The notes beneath the pieces were generated by a model. That model worked only from the letters and a program-made list of their open reading frames with translations. It had not been told where the DNA came from and did no database searches. Of a DNA stretch of 64,000 nt, positions 1 through 8,735 are shown one piece after another (the stretch's first letter is position 1; each line of letters starts with the position of its first letter). The DNA comes from Burkholderia ubonensis subsp. mesacidophila. Lineage in GTDB: Bacteria; Pseudomonadota; Gammaproteobacteria; Burkholderiales; Burkholderiaceae. The stretch lies in NCBI RefSeq assembly GCF_002097715.1, contig NZ_CP020738.1, forward strand, positions 3,100,001 to 3,164,000, given 5' to 3'. A program made the translations under genes and the position numbers.

Positions 1-436
1 CGCGCAGAAATGCCTTGCGTCCGCCCTCCAAGGCCACCGCAAGATGCTCTGCGGACGGTACGGGCATGACGCGTCCGTCAGGCGACATAGCGTAGCCGAG
101 ATCCACGAAAGCATCGTCTGATGAGCGTAGCGTTCCGATCCAATAGGTGATGGTCACCGATTGGGCGGCCCCCGTCGCGCCGTTGTAGCCAATATCGAAT
201 CGGCCGACCTTGAACTTCTCCGGCCTCATCTTCTCCGCATACGCCAGCACGTCGGAGACGGTCGCACCATCTTTCGTCCGGTGTTGCTTGACGGCCTGGA
301 TCCACTTTGACTCCACCGGAGCCGGCAAGGCCTTCGGCTTTGGCGAAGCGGACGCCATGCTCCCATTACCGAGGAAGAGAACAAGGGCAATCCAGCAGGC
401 TGAAAATCCTCTGATCGTGTGACGAGCTGTCTTCAA
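1..436 (-). CDS. Partial exported protein of unknown function, 3' end off the left edge
   Basis: The reading frame is open from a TTG at 434-436 to the left edge (145 codons visible, no stop). An AGGA lies 10 bases before the TTG. The N-terminus reads MKTARHTIRGFS, then a hydrophobic stretch (WIALVLFLGNG) and an ASA-type cleavage site, so a Sec signal peptide is likely. The mature part starts proline/lysine-rich and continues with a mixed alpha/beta-looking sequence containing YNGATGAAQSVTITYWIG. I do not recognise the family. It is easily missed because the start is TTG and the gene is truncated by the window. The neighbouring gene (allE) is on the same strand but a terminator separates them, so it is probably transcribed alone. 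Confidence 0.7.
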   Translation of the reverse strand, partial: MKTARHTIRGFSACWIALVLFLGNGSMASASPKPKALPAPVESKWIQAVKQHRTKDGATVSDVLAYAEKMRPEKFKVGRFDIGYNGATGAAQSVTITYWIGTLRSSDDAFVDLGYAMSPDGRVMPVPSAEHLAVALEGGRKAFLR

Positions 437-581
437 TGAACTGTTTTCCTGTGCGTGCGATCGAGCTTGCAGATCGTTCGAAATGTCGGCGGCATAACAG
501 GATAGCAAACCGGCCATCACGCGATCTCTCGCTGAATAGTTCGGAATAAATACCGTAAAGCACATTTCGACGAACGAAAAC

Positions 582-615
582 AAAAAGCCTGCCGACTTTC
601 GCCGGCAGGCTTTTT
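582..615 (-). terminator. Rho-independent terminator after allE
   Basis: GCCTGCCG (587-594) pairs with CGGCAGGC (603-610) around an 8-base loop, flanked by A5 and T5 tracts. It begins 20 bases past the allE stop and could work in both directions, also insulating the leftmost gene. Confidence 0.85.
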
Positions 616-634
616 CAACGATCACGCGTTTCGC

Positions 635-1471
635 TCAGCGCGCCGCGTTCAGCGTCAGGTTCATGTGACGGTTCACGTCCTTGTACAGCAGGTAGCGGAA
701 GCGGCCGGGGCCGCCCGAGTAGCACGCCTGCGGGCAGAACGCGCGCAGCCACATGAAGTCGCCCGCTTCGACCTCGACCCAGTCCTGGTTCAGGCGATAG
801 ACGGCCTTGCCTTCGAGCACGTACAGCCCGTGCTCCATCACGTGCGTCTCCGCGAACGGAATCACGCCGCCCGGCTGGAACGTCACGATGTTCACGTGCA
901 TGTCGTGACGCATGTCGCTCATGTCGACGAAACGCGTCGTCACCCAGGCGCCGTCGGTGCCCGGCATCGGAATCGGCTCGACGTCCTGCTCGTTTGTCAC
1001 GAACGCTTCCGGCAGCGCAATGCCGTCGACGGCCTGGTAGCGCTTGCGGATCCAGTGGAAGCGCGCGGCGGCATCGCTGACGTTGTGCAGCGTCCAGTTC
1101 GCGCCCGGCGGAATGAACGCGTAGCCGCCCGGCTTCAGCACGTGCTTCGAGCCCTGCAGCGTCAGTTCGACTTCACCCTCGACGACGAACAGCACGGCTT
1201 CGGCTTCCTTGTCCTGCTCGGGCTTGTCGCTGCCGCCGCCCGGGTTCACTTCGACGATGTACTGCGAGAAGGTCTCGGCGAAGCCCGACAGCGGACGCGC
1301 GATCACCCACAGGCGCGTGTTCGTCCAGAACGGCAGCCAGCTCGTCACGATGTCGCGCATCACGCCCTTCGGAATCACCGCGTACGCCTCGGTGAACATC
1401 GCGCGATCGGTCAGCAGGTCGGTCTGCGGCGGGTGGCCGCCGTGCGGCGCGTAATACGTTGTCTTAGACAT
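635..1471 (-). CDS. allE: (S)-ureidoglycine aminohydrolase, bicupin
   Basis: The enzyme releases ammonia from (S)-ureidoglycine to give (S)-ureidoglycolate in purine/allantoin breakdown. The protein is 278 residues with two cupin domains, close to the roughly 260 residues of E. coli AllE (YlbA). The second cupin carries the manganese site: the ExHxxxH pattern (E208, H210, H214) and a later Q248 in CPQACY, matching the Glu-His-His-Gln set of this family. I chose the ATG at 1471 (MSKTTYYAPHGG) over the one at 1477, since a GGA precedes it at usable distance. No other allantoin genes lie beside it in this window. A terminator follows. Confidence 0.9.
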   Translation of the reverse strand: MSKTTYYAPHGGHPPQTDLLTDRAMFTEAYAVIPKGVMRDIVTSWLPFWTNTRLWVIARPLSGFAETFSQYIVEVNPGGGSDKPEQDKEAEAVLFVVEGEVELTLQGSKHVLKPGGYAFIPPGANWTLHNVSDAAARFHWIRKRYQAVDGIALPEAFVTNEQDVEPIPMPGTDGAWVTTRFVDMSDMRHDMHVNIVTFQPGGVIPFAETHVMEHGLYVLEGKAVYRLNQDWVEVEAGDFMWLRAFCPQACYSGGPGRFRYLLYKDVNRHMNLTLNAAR

Positions 1472-1931
1472 AAGCATCCAGGCAATGGGTTGGTCCGTTC
1501 CCCGGCGGCGTGACGCCGTTGCCGGGGAAACGTGAAAGCGGTTCGGCTTCCGGTCGGTCGGCCAGGTTCGCGACGCGGCGGCGCTCGCCGGCCCGCACGG
1601 CCTTGCGGTGACGCAACGGCGGCGGGCACGGTTGACGATATCGGAGTCGTCCGCGATTCACCAATTAAATGTTGGGATGGATGCCATTCGTTTTCGCACT
1701 GCCCGCGCGGCGCGCAGCGGCGTACGAAAAATATGCGTGGAATCAGGAAGGCACACGCACGCGGCGTGCGGATCGGGAGAAATTCAGGGAAGCGGGTGTG
1801 GCGAGGAAACCTGCAGTGCCCGGCGGACGCGGGCGGCGCGTGCCGCCCGGCCGGGTCTTGAGCGTGACCGCCGCGTACTGCGGCGCGCCAGTCGCGCACC
1901 GCTCACGCCGGCGTGTCACACGCGGGGACGA
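1472..1931. other. Intergenic region upstream of allE
   Basis: About 460 bases between allE and the next minus-strand gene. No reading frame here has convincing coding character, and no hairpin terminator or obvious operator was seen. It presumably carries the allE promoter. Confidence 0.4.
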
Positions 1932-2366
1932 TCAGTCCCAGTCGCGACGATGATGCTTATGCTTGTGACGGCGATAGCCGCGATCGTCGTCATAGGAGTT
2001 GCTGCGCGACACGTTGCCGCCCAGTGCCGCGCCTGCGCCGCCGCCGACGGCCGCGCCGAGGAGGCCGCCCGAGCGGCCGCCCATCGCGTTGCCCGCCGCG
2101 GTGCCTGCGCCGCCGCCGAGCGCGCCGCCGATGATCGCGCCGGTGCGCTCGCGACGGTTCGACGTGATCGCGCCGCCGGCGCCACCGCCGATCGCGCCGC
2201 CGATCACCGAGCCGGTGCTGCCACCGACCGCGCCGCCGACCGCCGCGCCGGCTACCCCGCCGAGCGCGCCGCCAAGCGCGTTGTTCAAATCGCTAGCTGC
2301 TGCCGGCAGCGCAGTCGCGCCGGCAAGAGCGGCGACGACGAGGGTGGGGGCGATCTTCTTCCACAT
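1932..2366 (-). CDS. Exported glycine-zipper protein
   Basis: The 144-residue protein starts MWKKIAPTLVVAALAGATAL with an AASD cleavage region, so it is exported. The middle is an almost uninterrupted series of glycine zippers (GGALGG, GGAVGG, GGAIGG, GGALGG), and the C-terminus is charged and His/Arg-rich (HKHKHH). Glycine-zipper proteins of this type sit in or on the outer membrane, often as stress-induced or OmpA-associated proteins; the exact role is unknown. The ATG at 2366 has AAGGAAG about 9 bases upstream, better than the alternative further up at 2390. It stands alone, with more than 300 bases free on both sides. Confidence 0.75.
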   Translation of the reverse strand: MWKKIAPTLVVAALAGATALPAAASDLNNALGGALGGVAGAAVGGAVGGSTGSVIGGAIGGGAGGAITSNRRERTGAIIGGALGGGAGTAAGNAMGGRSGGLLGAAVGGGAGAALGGNVSRSNSYDDDRGYRRHKHKHHRRDWD

Positions 2367-2729
2367 GCCCGTATTCTTCCTTGTTCGCAATCTGGTTATC
2401 GAGAGTTCGCTCTGGTATGACGATTCGTGTCGACCGGGCCGTTCGATGCAGCGTGCGGAGGGTCGGACGAATTCATTTCAACGAGCTTGCGGCGAAGAAT
2501 AGCATCGGTCCCCGGCGCTTGCCCTCTACATTGTGGTAACAAGATGTTTGCGCTTTGGAAACACTCGGCGTACATGTCGCGGCAAGTCCGGAAACCCGCG
2601 CCGGCACTCGCTTGCGCAGAGGTTCCGGCACCTCTGGAACGAGGCGCCGGCCGCGTCGCGCAAACGCAACTCGCGGCAACGCCGGACGCCGATCGAGGGC
2701 TCGCGGTTGTGCGCGACGGGCAAAGAGGG
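2367..2729. other. Intergenic region
   Basis: About 360 bases between two same-strand genes. I see no convincing gene, hairpin or operator. Long open frames crossing it on either strand have no recognisable sequence and continue antisense to neighbours. Confidence 0.35.
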
Positions 2730-3389
2730 TCAGTAGACGCCGGGAATCAGCCGCCAGGTTCGCGCGCAATACGCGTCGTACTCGGCACCGAAATGCGAGC
2801 GCAGCAGCGCTTCCTCGGAACGGATGCGCGCGATGAGCGGCGCAATCGTCAGCATGGTCAGCAGCACGCCGACGCCGGCGCGAAACGCCAGCGCCCAGCC
2901 GAGCGAATTGACGAGCAGGCCGAGATAGCTCGGGTTGCGGATCACGCGATAGATGCCGTCCGTGACCAGCGTATGGCCGGGCTGGATCGCGACCAGTCCG
3001 CTGAAGCGGCGGCCCAGCACGAACACCGGCCAGAGGCGCAACGCGCCGCCGGCGATATACAGCGCGACGCCGACCCAGCGCAGCGTTTCCCCATCGAGCG
3101 TCCAGACGTCCAGCCGGTCCGTGACCGCGGGCAGGTATGCGGCGCCGAAACCGATCGCGCCGAACGCGGCGAGCACCCAGCGATTGCCGCGATCCTCGCG
3201 CTCGCCGGGGCTCAGATTGCCGCTGCTGAAGGCCGCGACGACGGTCATGACGATCGTCGCGATCGCGACGACCGTCAGCGCGGGATGCGAGAAGAACGCG
3301 GCGAACCCGCCGCTGCCGAGCACGGCGAGCCCGAGGTAGACGAGCGTGGCCGCGACCGACAGGGCCGCGACCTTGGGCGTGAGCGTCAT
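2730..3389 (-). CDS. Isoprenylcysteine carboxyl methyltransferase-family membrane protein
   Basis: The 219-residue protein has about five to six membrane segments and, in its C-terminal half, the ICMT/PEMT-type SAM-binding pattern: GHTLVTDGIYRVIRNPSYLG followed by a long hydrophobic stretch and a terminal EEALLRSHFGAEYDAYCART. That RxxRNPxYxG ... E..L...FG..Y..Y signature is typical of bacterial membrane-embedded methyltransferases whose substrates (phospholipid, isoprenoid or thiol) are mostly unassigned. A GAGG lies just ahead of the ATG. The substrate cannot be read from the sequence. Confidence 0.8.
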   Translation of the reverse strand: MTLTPKVAALSVAATLVYLGLAVLGSGGFAAFFSHPALTVVAIATIVMTVVAAFSSGNLSPGEREDRGNRWVLAAFGAIGFGAAYLPAVTDRLDVWTLDGETLRWVGVALYIAGGALRLWPVFVLGRRFSGLVAIQPGHTLVTDGIYRVIRNPSYLGLLVNSLGWALAFRAGVGVLLTMLTIAPLIARIRSEEALLRSHFGAEYDAYCARTWRLIPGVY

Positions 3390-3500
3390 GGCTGCCTCGC
3401 TGGGACGAGCGCTTTCCGCAGAAGTATAGGACGGCGTCCCGCCGCTCGCGTCGCGGTGCGCGGCCCAGCGAGCCGGCGCCTGTTTGCGGCCGGCGCCGCG

Positions 3501-3665
3501 TCAGCGAACGCGGAAGGAACCGCCGATACCGATGCTGACCGGCGGCGCGTAATAGGCGGGCGCGTAGCCGTAGTAGGCCGGCGCAGGCGCATAGCCGTAC
3601 GGCGGCGCGACGACGCAGCCGGACAGGCCGCCGATCAGCGCGAGCGTGAGGAAAAGTCTGGACAT
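3501..3665 (-). CDS. Small Tyr/Pro-rich lipoprotein
   Basis: A 54-residue protein starting MSRLFLTLALIGGLSGC; LSGC is a lipobox, so the cysteine is probably lipidated. The mature part is tyrosine/proline/alanine-rich (YGYAPAPAYYGYAP) and ends GGSFRVR. A GGAAA sits ahead of the ATG at 3665. Such short YYP-rich lipoproteins are common in Burkholderia and have no known function. It resembles in style the exported protein at 41594. Confidence 0.65.
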   Translation of the reverse strand: MSRLFLTLALIGGLSGCVVAPPYGYAPAPAYYGYAPAYYAPPVSIGIGGSFRVR

Positions 3666-3882
3666 GAGGGTTTCCGGTACAGGACGAATGACGCCGTGCC
3701 AAGGCTGCGCCGCGGGACGCGATGCGCCCACTACGAAAGGCTCGAACAGCGGTCCATATCGTCCGATGAAGCAATGAACCGAGTGTAGCGCCGGCGCGCC
3801 TGCCACACGTTTCGCGCGCCGTTACACGTGTTACCCGGGATGACCGCTGAAACACCCGGCGAGCCGGACGCTACCGCCCTGG

Positions 3883-4302
3883 TCAGACGAAGCGTTCGCG
3901 AATGCGCCGCGCGATCGATTCGAGGGTCGCCGCATCAGCGACATCACGCGCATGCAGCTTCAGCGCAGCACCTTCCCAGCGCGGGATCACATGGAAGTGC
4001 ACGTGCGCGACCGTCTGGCCCGCGGCGCGACCGTTGAACTGGCCGATGAACATGCCGTCCGGCTGCAGCGCATCGCGCACGGCGGTCGCGACGCGCTGCG
4101 TCATGCGGATGCCGGCAGCCGCGGCATCGGCGGACAGGTCGAAGATTTCCGCTGCGTGCTCCTTCGGGATCACGAGCACGTGACCGTCCGCCTGCGGCAT
4201 CAGGTCCATGATCGCGAGCGTGGCGTCGTCCTCCGCGACCTTGACGCACGGCAGGTCGCCGCGAAGGATTTTTGCGAACGGGTTGTTGTGGTCGTAAGAC
4301 AT
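3883..4302 (-). CDS. HIT-family (histidine triad) nucleotide-binding hydrolase
   Basis: The 139-residue protein has the histidine triad HVHFH (H100, H102, H104), with the upstream NGRAAGQTV and the N-terminal LMPQADGHVLVIPKEH typical of HIT proteins. These are cytosolic nucleotide phosphoramidases/hydrolases acting on AMP- or GMP-linked substrates; the substrate here is not predictable. The ATG at 4302 (MSYDHNNPF) is preferred over an upstream TTG. It is a single gene, divergent from the secreted propeller protein to its right. Confidence 0.9.
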   Translation of the reverse strand: MSYDHNNPFAKILRGDLPCVKVAEDDATLAIMDLMPQADGHVLVIPKEHAAEIFDLSADAAAAGIRMTQRVATAVRDALQPDGMFIGQFNGRAAGQTVAHVHFHVIPRWEGAALKLHARDVADAATLESIARRIRERFV

Positions 4303-4585
4303 GGCAGGTTCCAAAGAGGTGAGTCCGGGATGTCGATCGAGTCCGGACGATTATCGGCCGACCGCTGGACGGATTTCAACCTGTCAGGTTGCGCCGGTGC
4401 GCGGCACGCATCGATGCATGCGCAACCTATGCAGCAGACGAAAGGAATAAGCGTGTGCGGCAATTCGTTAACCGACAGCGCCGATTCGCGCCGCACCCCC
4501 GCGCGCGAGCCGGCGCCGGACACCCGTCGACTGCGCTGCCCGGCAGCCCGGATGATCTTTCGTGATCGTCTACCGGAGTCATGCC

Positions 4586-5746
4586 ATGAACCCTCTCCCG
4601 TCCTGTCGTTCCCCCGACCTGCCGGCCATCGCCCGCACGTCGCGCGCGATGGCCCGCACGCTACGCCGAGTGGTCTGCGGCGCCGGCCTGGTCGCGCTAT
4701 CGTCGACCTTCGCATGGGCTGACGGCGGAACGATCCTGCCGCCGTCGTCCGTCATCGCGTCGACGGTGCCAGCAGCGCCGGCGAACGGCGACCTCAACCC
4801 GTACGGCATCGCCTTCGTCCCGCCCGACGTGCCGGCATGGAGCACGCTGAAACCGGGCGACGTCATCGTGTCGAACTTCAACAACAGCGCGAACCTGCAA
4901 GGCACCGGCACGACGATCGTGAAGCTGTCGCCCGACAACTCGCCGACGGTCTTCTTCCAGGGCCAGAACCTGGGTCTCACGACCGCACTCGCGGCGCTGC
5001 GCAACGGCTTCGTGCTGGTCGGCAACGTGCCGACGTCGGACGGCCAGCACGTCGTCCCGCCGGGCTCGCTGCTCGTCATCAATCCGCAAGGCAATCTCGT
5101 CAAGCCACTGGTCGATGCCACGCTGCTCGACGGACCATGGGACATGACCGTGATCGACCGTGGCCAGCGCGTGACCGCGTTCGTGTCGAACGTGCTGAAC
5201 GGAACGGTTGCGCGGATCGATCTCATGTTCGACAACAACGGCGGCGTCACGATGCTGAAGAGCTCGCGCATCATCGCGTCGGGTTACACGTTCCGGACCG
5301 ATCCCAGCGCGCTGGTCGTCGGCCCGACCGGCCTCGCGTACGACGCCGACAATGACATCCTGTATGTCGCGTCCACCGGCGACAACGCCGTGTTCGCAAT
5401 CCAGAACGCAGCGTCGACGAATGGCGGCGGCACCGGACGGCTGATCTACTTCGACAAGAAACACCTGCATGGTCCGCTCGCGCTGGCGCTCGCGCCGAAC
5501 GGCCATCTCGTGACCGCCAACGGCGACGCGGTGAACCCCGATCCGCAACAGCCGAGCGAGATCGTCGAGTTCACGGTGGACGGGCAATTCGTCGCGCAGA
5601 TGCAGGTCGATATCGTCCCGGGAGCGGCGTTCGGGCTCGCGTTCGGGCTCGGCAGCCAGCGCCAGCCGCAGTTCGCCGCCGTCAACGACAACACGAATAC
5701 CGCGACCGTCTGGACGCTGCGTCTGAACGGCAACAATCAGCAATAA
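4586..5746 (+). CDS. Secreted NHL/beta-propeller-like protein
   Basis: The 386-residue protein has a long N-terminal region ending in a signal peptide (VVCGAGLVALSSTFAWA, cleaved before DGG). The mature part has repeated propeller-blade features: GDVIVSNFNN, PTGLAYDADNDILYVAST, PLALALAPNGHLVTANGD, each a four-stranded-blade signature of NHL/SMP-30-like propellers. No catalytic residues can be assigned. The ATG at 4586 has GGAG 8 bases upstream. It is a single gene with free flanks. Members with this layout are usually annotated as hypothetical exported proteins. Confidence 0.75.
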   Translation: MNPLPSCRSPDLPAIARTSRAMARTLRRVVCGAGLVALSSTFAWADGGTILPPSSVIASTVPAAPANGDLNPYGIAFVPPDVPAWSTLKPGDVIVSNFNNSANLQGTGTTIVKLSPDNSPTVFFQGQNLGLTTALAALRNGFVLVGNVPTSDGQHVVPPGSLLVINPQGNLVKPLVDATLLDGPWDMTVIDRGQRVTAFVSNVLNGTVARIDLMFDNNGGVTMLKSSRIIASGYTFRTDPSALVVGPTGLAYDADNDILYVASTGDNAVFAIQNAASTNGGGTGRLIYFDKKHLHGPLALALAPNGHLVTANGDAVNPDPQQPSEIVEFTVDGQFVAQMQVDIVPGAAFGLAFGLGSQRQPQFAAVNDNTNTATVWTLRLNGNNQQ

Positions 5747-6007
5747 CGCGGTAAGCGGGCGAGCCGCCCACGCCGGAATCGGCCGCGGCCCGTTCGATCA
5801 CAGGCGATGCGCAGCCGGGGGCGCGCCGCGCGTCGGCCTGTTCCTTGTGTTCCGGCCGGGGGGAGTCCGCTCGCCCCCGGGCCTTGCCCGGGGGGACGGC
5901 GGTATCATGCGCCGCGCCGCGACACGCCCGCGATTGCCACTACGCGCCCGAACCTGCGACACTGCCGATTCGTTGCCCGCCCGGCAGACAACCCAGGACG
6001 CTCGCGC

Positions 6008-7408
6008 ATGACGACACCCTTCACGCCGCTGCTTCGACGCGCCGCCGCGCTCGCGCTGATCGCCGCGCTCGGCTACGCCGGCTACATGCTGTCCCGGCTC
6101 GCGCCGATCGCGACCGGCTATGCGGCCAAGGCGCTGTGCTCGGGCGTGTTCGTCTCGGGACGCCAGGCGGCGTCGGTGATCGACGTGGACATCATGGCGG
6201 GTGTGCATCCACTGCTCAAGCTGGTCCGTCCGTCCGTCGACCCCGCCCGTCACCTGGCGCGCGCCACCTTCGCCGGCTTCGCCGAGCGCGAAGCGGTATT
6301 CCGGCCGGGGCTCGGCTGCACGCTCGCGCTCGGGCCGTCGACCGACGCGCTGCCCGCTGCGCTGCCCGACCCGGCCGCGCCGCCCGCCGCGCCTGCGGCA
6401 ACGCCCGTGCCGGACGACGGCGTGGACGCGCGCAAGCTGCAGGCGGCGCTCGACCGCGCGTTCGACGAGCCCGATCCCGCGCGGCCGCGGCGCACGCGCG
6501 CGGTGGTCGTGCTGCATCGCGGGCAGGTGATCGCCGAACGCTACGCGCCGGGCTTTTCGGCGGACATGCCGCTGCCCGGCTGGTCGATGAGCAAGAGCGT
6601 GACCGCCGCGCTGATCGGCATGCTCGTCGCGCAGCACAAGCTGTCGCCGGACGCATCGGCGCTGCTTCCCGAATGGCGCGACGCCGGCGATCCACGCGCG
6701 CGCATCACGCTCGACGAACTGCTGCGGATGACGAGCGGCCTGCGATTCAACGAAGACTACGACGACCCGCTGTCCGACGTCGCCGTGATGCTGTTCACGC
6801 AGCCCGACACCGCGCGTTTCGCGTCGGCCAAGCCGCTCGCGGTGCCGCCGGGCACGCGCTGGCATTATTCGAGCGGCACGAGCGCGATTCTCGCGCGCGT
6901 GATGCGCGAAGCGATGGGCGGCACGGAAGCCGACTATCTCGCGTTCCCCCACCGCGCGCTGTTCGCGCCGCTCGGCATGCGCGATGCGTTCTTCGAGCCG
7001 GATGCGTCCGGTACGCTCGCGAGCGCGTCGTTCATGTACGCGAGCGCGCGCGACTGGGCGCAGTTCGGGCAGTTGCTGCTTCAGGACGGCGTGTGGGACG
7101 GCAGGCGCCTGCTGCCGGAAGGCTGGGTGCGCTACATGACGCGCGCGACGCCGCAAGCGCCGCGCCAGGAATTCGGCGCGCATCTGTGGGTGAAGGTGCC
7201 CGAACCGTTCAACGACCCCGATCCGCATGCGCCGGCGCTGCCGGCGGACGCGTTCCATGCGGTCGGGCACGAAGGCCAGTTCGTGAGCGTGGTGCCGAGC
7301 CGGCAGCTGGTGGTCGTGCGGCTCGGTTTGTCGCGGCCGGAATCCGCGTGGAATCACGAAGCATTCCTCGCGCGCGTGCTCGACGCGGTGCCGGCGCGCG
7401 GCGAGTGA
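6008..7408 (+). CDS. Membrane-anchored serine hydrolase of the beta-lactamase/penicillin-binding fold
   Basis: The 466-residue protein has an N-terminal membrane segment (AAALALIAALGYAGYML) and a class C beta-lactamase/EstB-like domain. SMSK (S193-K196) is the nucleophile motif SxxK, the HYSSG around Y287 is the second motif, and GHEGQFV near the C-terminus is the KTG-like third motif. Such proteins are periplasmic esterases, amidases or DD-peptidases; true beta-lactamase activity is not implied. The ATG at 6008 has AGGA upstream. A proline/alanine-rich linker (about residues 117-137) separates the anchor from the catalytic domain. It converges on the GST gene. Confidence 0.85.
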   Translation: MTTPFTPLLRRAAALALIAALGYAGYMLSRLAPIATGYAAKALCSGVFVSGRQAASVIDVDIMAGVHPLLKLVRPSVDPARHLARATFAGFAEREAVFRPGLGCTLALGPSTDALPAALPDPAAPPAAPAATPVPDDGVDARKLQAALDRAFDEPDPARPRRTRAVVVLHRGQVIAERYAPGFSADMPLPGWSMSKSVTAALIGMLVAQHKLSPDASALLPEWRDAGDPRARITLDELLRMTSGLRFNEDYDDPLSDVAVMLFTQPDTARFASAKPLAVPPGTRWHYSSGTSAILARVMREAMGGTEADYLAFPHRALFAPLGMRDAFFEPDASGTLASASFMYASARDWAQFGQLLLQDGVWDGRRLLPEGWVRYMTRATPQAPRQEFGAHLWVKVPEPFNDPDPHAPALPADAFHAVGHEGQFVSVVPSRQLVVVRLGLSRPESAWNHEAFLARVLDAVPARGE

Positions 7409-7466
7409 AGGCGGCCGGGGCCGCGCGCCGGGGTGCGCCGGCCGCGGTTCGCGCCGCTAGCCCCGG

Positions 7467-8090
7467 TCAGGGATTCTTGCTGCCGCCATAGGCCTCGAAG
7501 CCCGGACGCGCGGCGAGGCGCTCGACATAGCGCGTGAGCGCCGGGAAATCCGGATGCTCGAACGGCGTGCCGAACCAGCGGTTCACCGACAGCCCGATCG
7601 CGATGTCGGCGAGCGTGAAGCGGTCGCCGGCCACGAATGCGCCAGTCGCGTCGAGTTGCGCGTTCAGCACGCGCATGTGCTTCGTCCAGTTCGCGATCGA
7701 CTGCGCGATGGCGTCCGGATCCTGGTGATCGGGCGACTTTCTCACGAGGCCCTGAAACGCGAAAACCCACGAACGGTTCAGGTCCGACGCCTGCCAGTCG
7801 AGCCACTGGTCGATCCGCGCGCGAGCCTGCGGTTCGGCCGGATAGAGCGACTCGCCGCCGTAGCGGTTCGCGAGGTAGCGGATGATCGTGTTCGATTCCC
7901 AGAGCACGAAATCGTCATCCTTGATGACCGGCACGAGGCCGTGCGGATTCAGCGCGAGGTAGGCCGGATCGTTGGTCGAACGGAAGCCGGCGCCCCAGTC
8001 TTCGCGTTCGAACGGCAGGTTCAGTTCGGCGCACAGCCACAACACCTTGCGCACGTTGATGGACGGGATCTTGCCGAGGATGTGCAGCAT
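7467..8090 (-). CDS. Glutathione S-transferase family protein
   Basis: The 207-residue protein has the N-terminal thioredoxin-like GST domain (SINVRKVLW with the likely catalytic Ser10, the cis-Pro in [16 protein letters not shown], and ES binding the glutathione gamma-glutamyl group) and an all-alpha C-terminal domain ending in FTLADIAIG, the N-capping motif. It resembles the bacterial beta/theta-like GSTs. The substrate is unknown. AGGAG is placed 6 bases before the ATG at 8090. It is transcribed alone, convergent with the serine hydrolase. Confidence 0.9.
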   Translation of the reverse strand: MLHILGKIPSINVRKVLWLCAELNLPFEREDWGAGFRSTNDPAYLALNPHGLVPVIKDDDFVLWESNTIIRYLANRYGGESLYPAEPQARARIDQWLDWQASDLNRSWVFAFQGLVRKSPDHQDPDAIAQSIANWTKHMRVLNAQLDATGAFVAGDRFTLADIAIGLSVNRWFGTPFEHPDFPALTRYVERLAARPGFEAYGGSKNP

Positions 8091-8264
8091 GCAGGCTCCT
8101 TGTTCCTGGTGAGGTCGGGTACGGCGATTCCGGAATCGTCCGATTATCGCGGATCGGCTCCATCGATGCTCGCGTTCGACGCGAAAAGCCCGGACGCGGC
8201 GAATCATCGGTTCGTCAGATCGCGCAGTGCCTGTTCGGCCGAATTCACGGTTCGCACACCTTGC

Positions 8265-8735
8265 TCACATCGGCTTCAGCACCATCAGGAAATAGACGGC
8301 CAGCATCGCGAGAAACGCCGGGTAGCCGAGCCGTTCCCAGGTCTTCGCGTAACGCCAGTAGCGGTCCGGGAGCTCGGCGGCGCCGTTCGCATGCGCGAGC
8401 CTCGCCATCGCGGCCAGCTCGATCTGCAGCCACACGACCGGCAGCCAGCACGCGCCCGCGAGCAGGTACAGACCGAGCGACGCGACGAGCCACGGCGTGT
8501 CCCACGGCCAGCCGGCCGCATGCGCGAGCCACAGCCCCGACGCGGGCTGGAAGATCACGGCCGGCGTCGTGAACCACCAGTCGGCGCGCACCACGAGACG
8601 CGACACGGCGGCGATCGCCGGCACCGAGCGCGTGCGGTTCGCGAAGAACAGGTAGAACGCGGTGCCGAGCCCGGTGCCGACCAGCAGCACCGACGACACG
8701 ATATGCAATGCCTTGACGACGAGATAGGTATTCAC
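8265..8735 (-). CDS. DUF2269-family integral membrane protein
   Basis: The 156-residue protein has four hydrophobic segments and the DUF2269 pattern (LKALHIxSxxLLxGTGxGTAFY, then RLVVRADWWFTTPAVIFQP and GYPAFLAMLAVYFLMVLKP). It begins with GTG whose last two bases overlap the TGA of the upstream SDR gene (GTGA, 8732-8735), which indicates translational coupling. Function unknown; as the last gene of the small-ORF/SDR/DUF2269 operon it is probably controlled by the GbsR-type regulator next door. Confidence 0.85.
   Translation of the reverse strand: MNTYLVVKALHIVSSVLLVGTGLGTAFYLFFANRTRSVPAIAAVSRLVVRADWWFTTPAVIFQPASGLWLAHAAGWPWDTPWLVASLGLYLLAGACWLPVVWLQIELAAMARLAHANGAAELPDRYWRYAKTWERLGYPAFLAMLAVYFLMVLKPM

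Noticed and set aside
2473..3855. 460-codon minus-strand frame over the ICMT-like gene
   Set aside because: Out of frame with the recognised membrane protein; Arg-rich with no conserved pattern.
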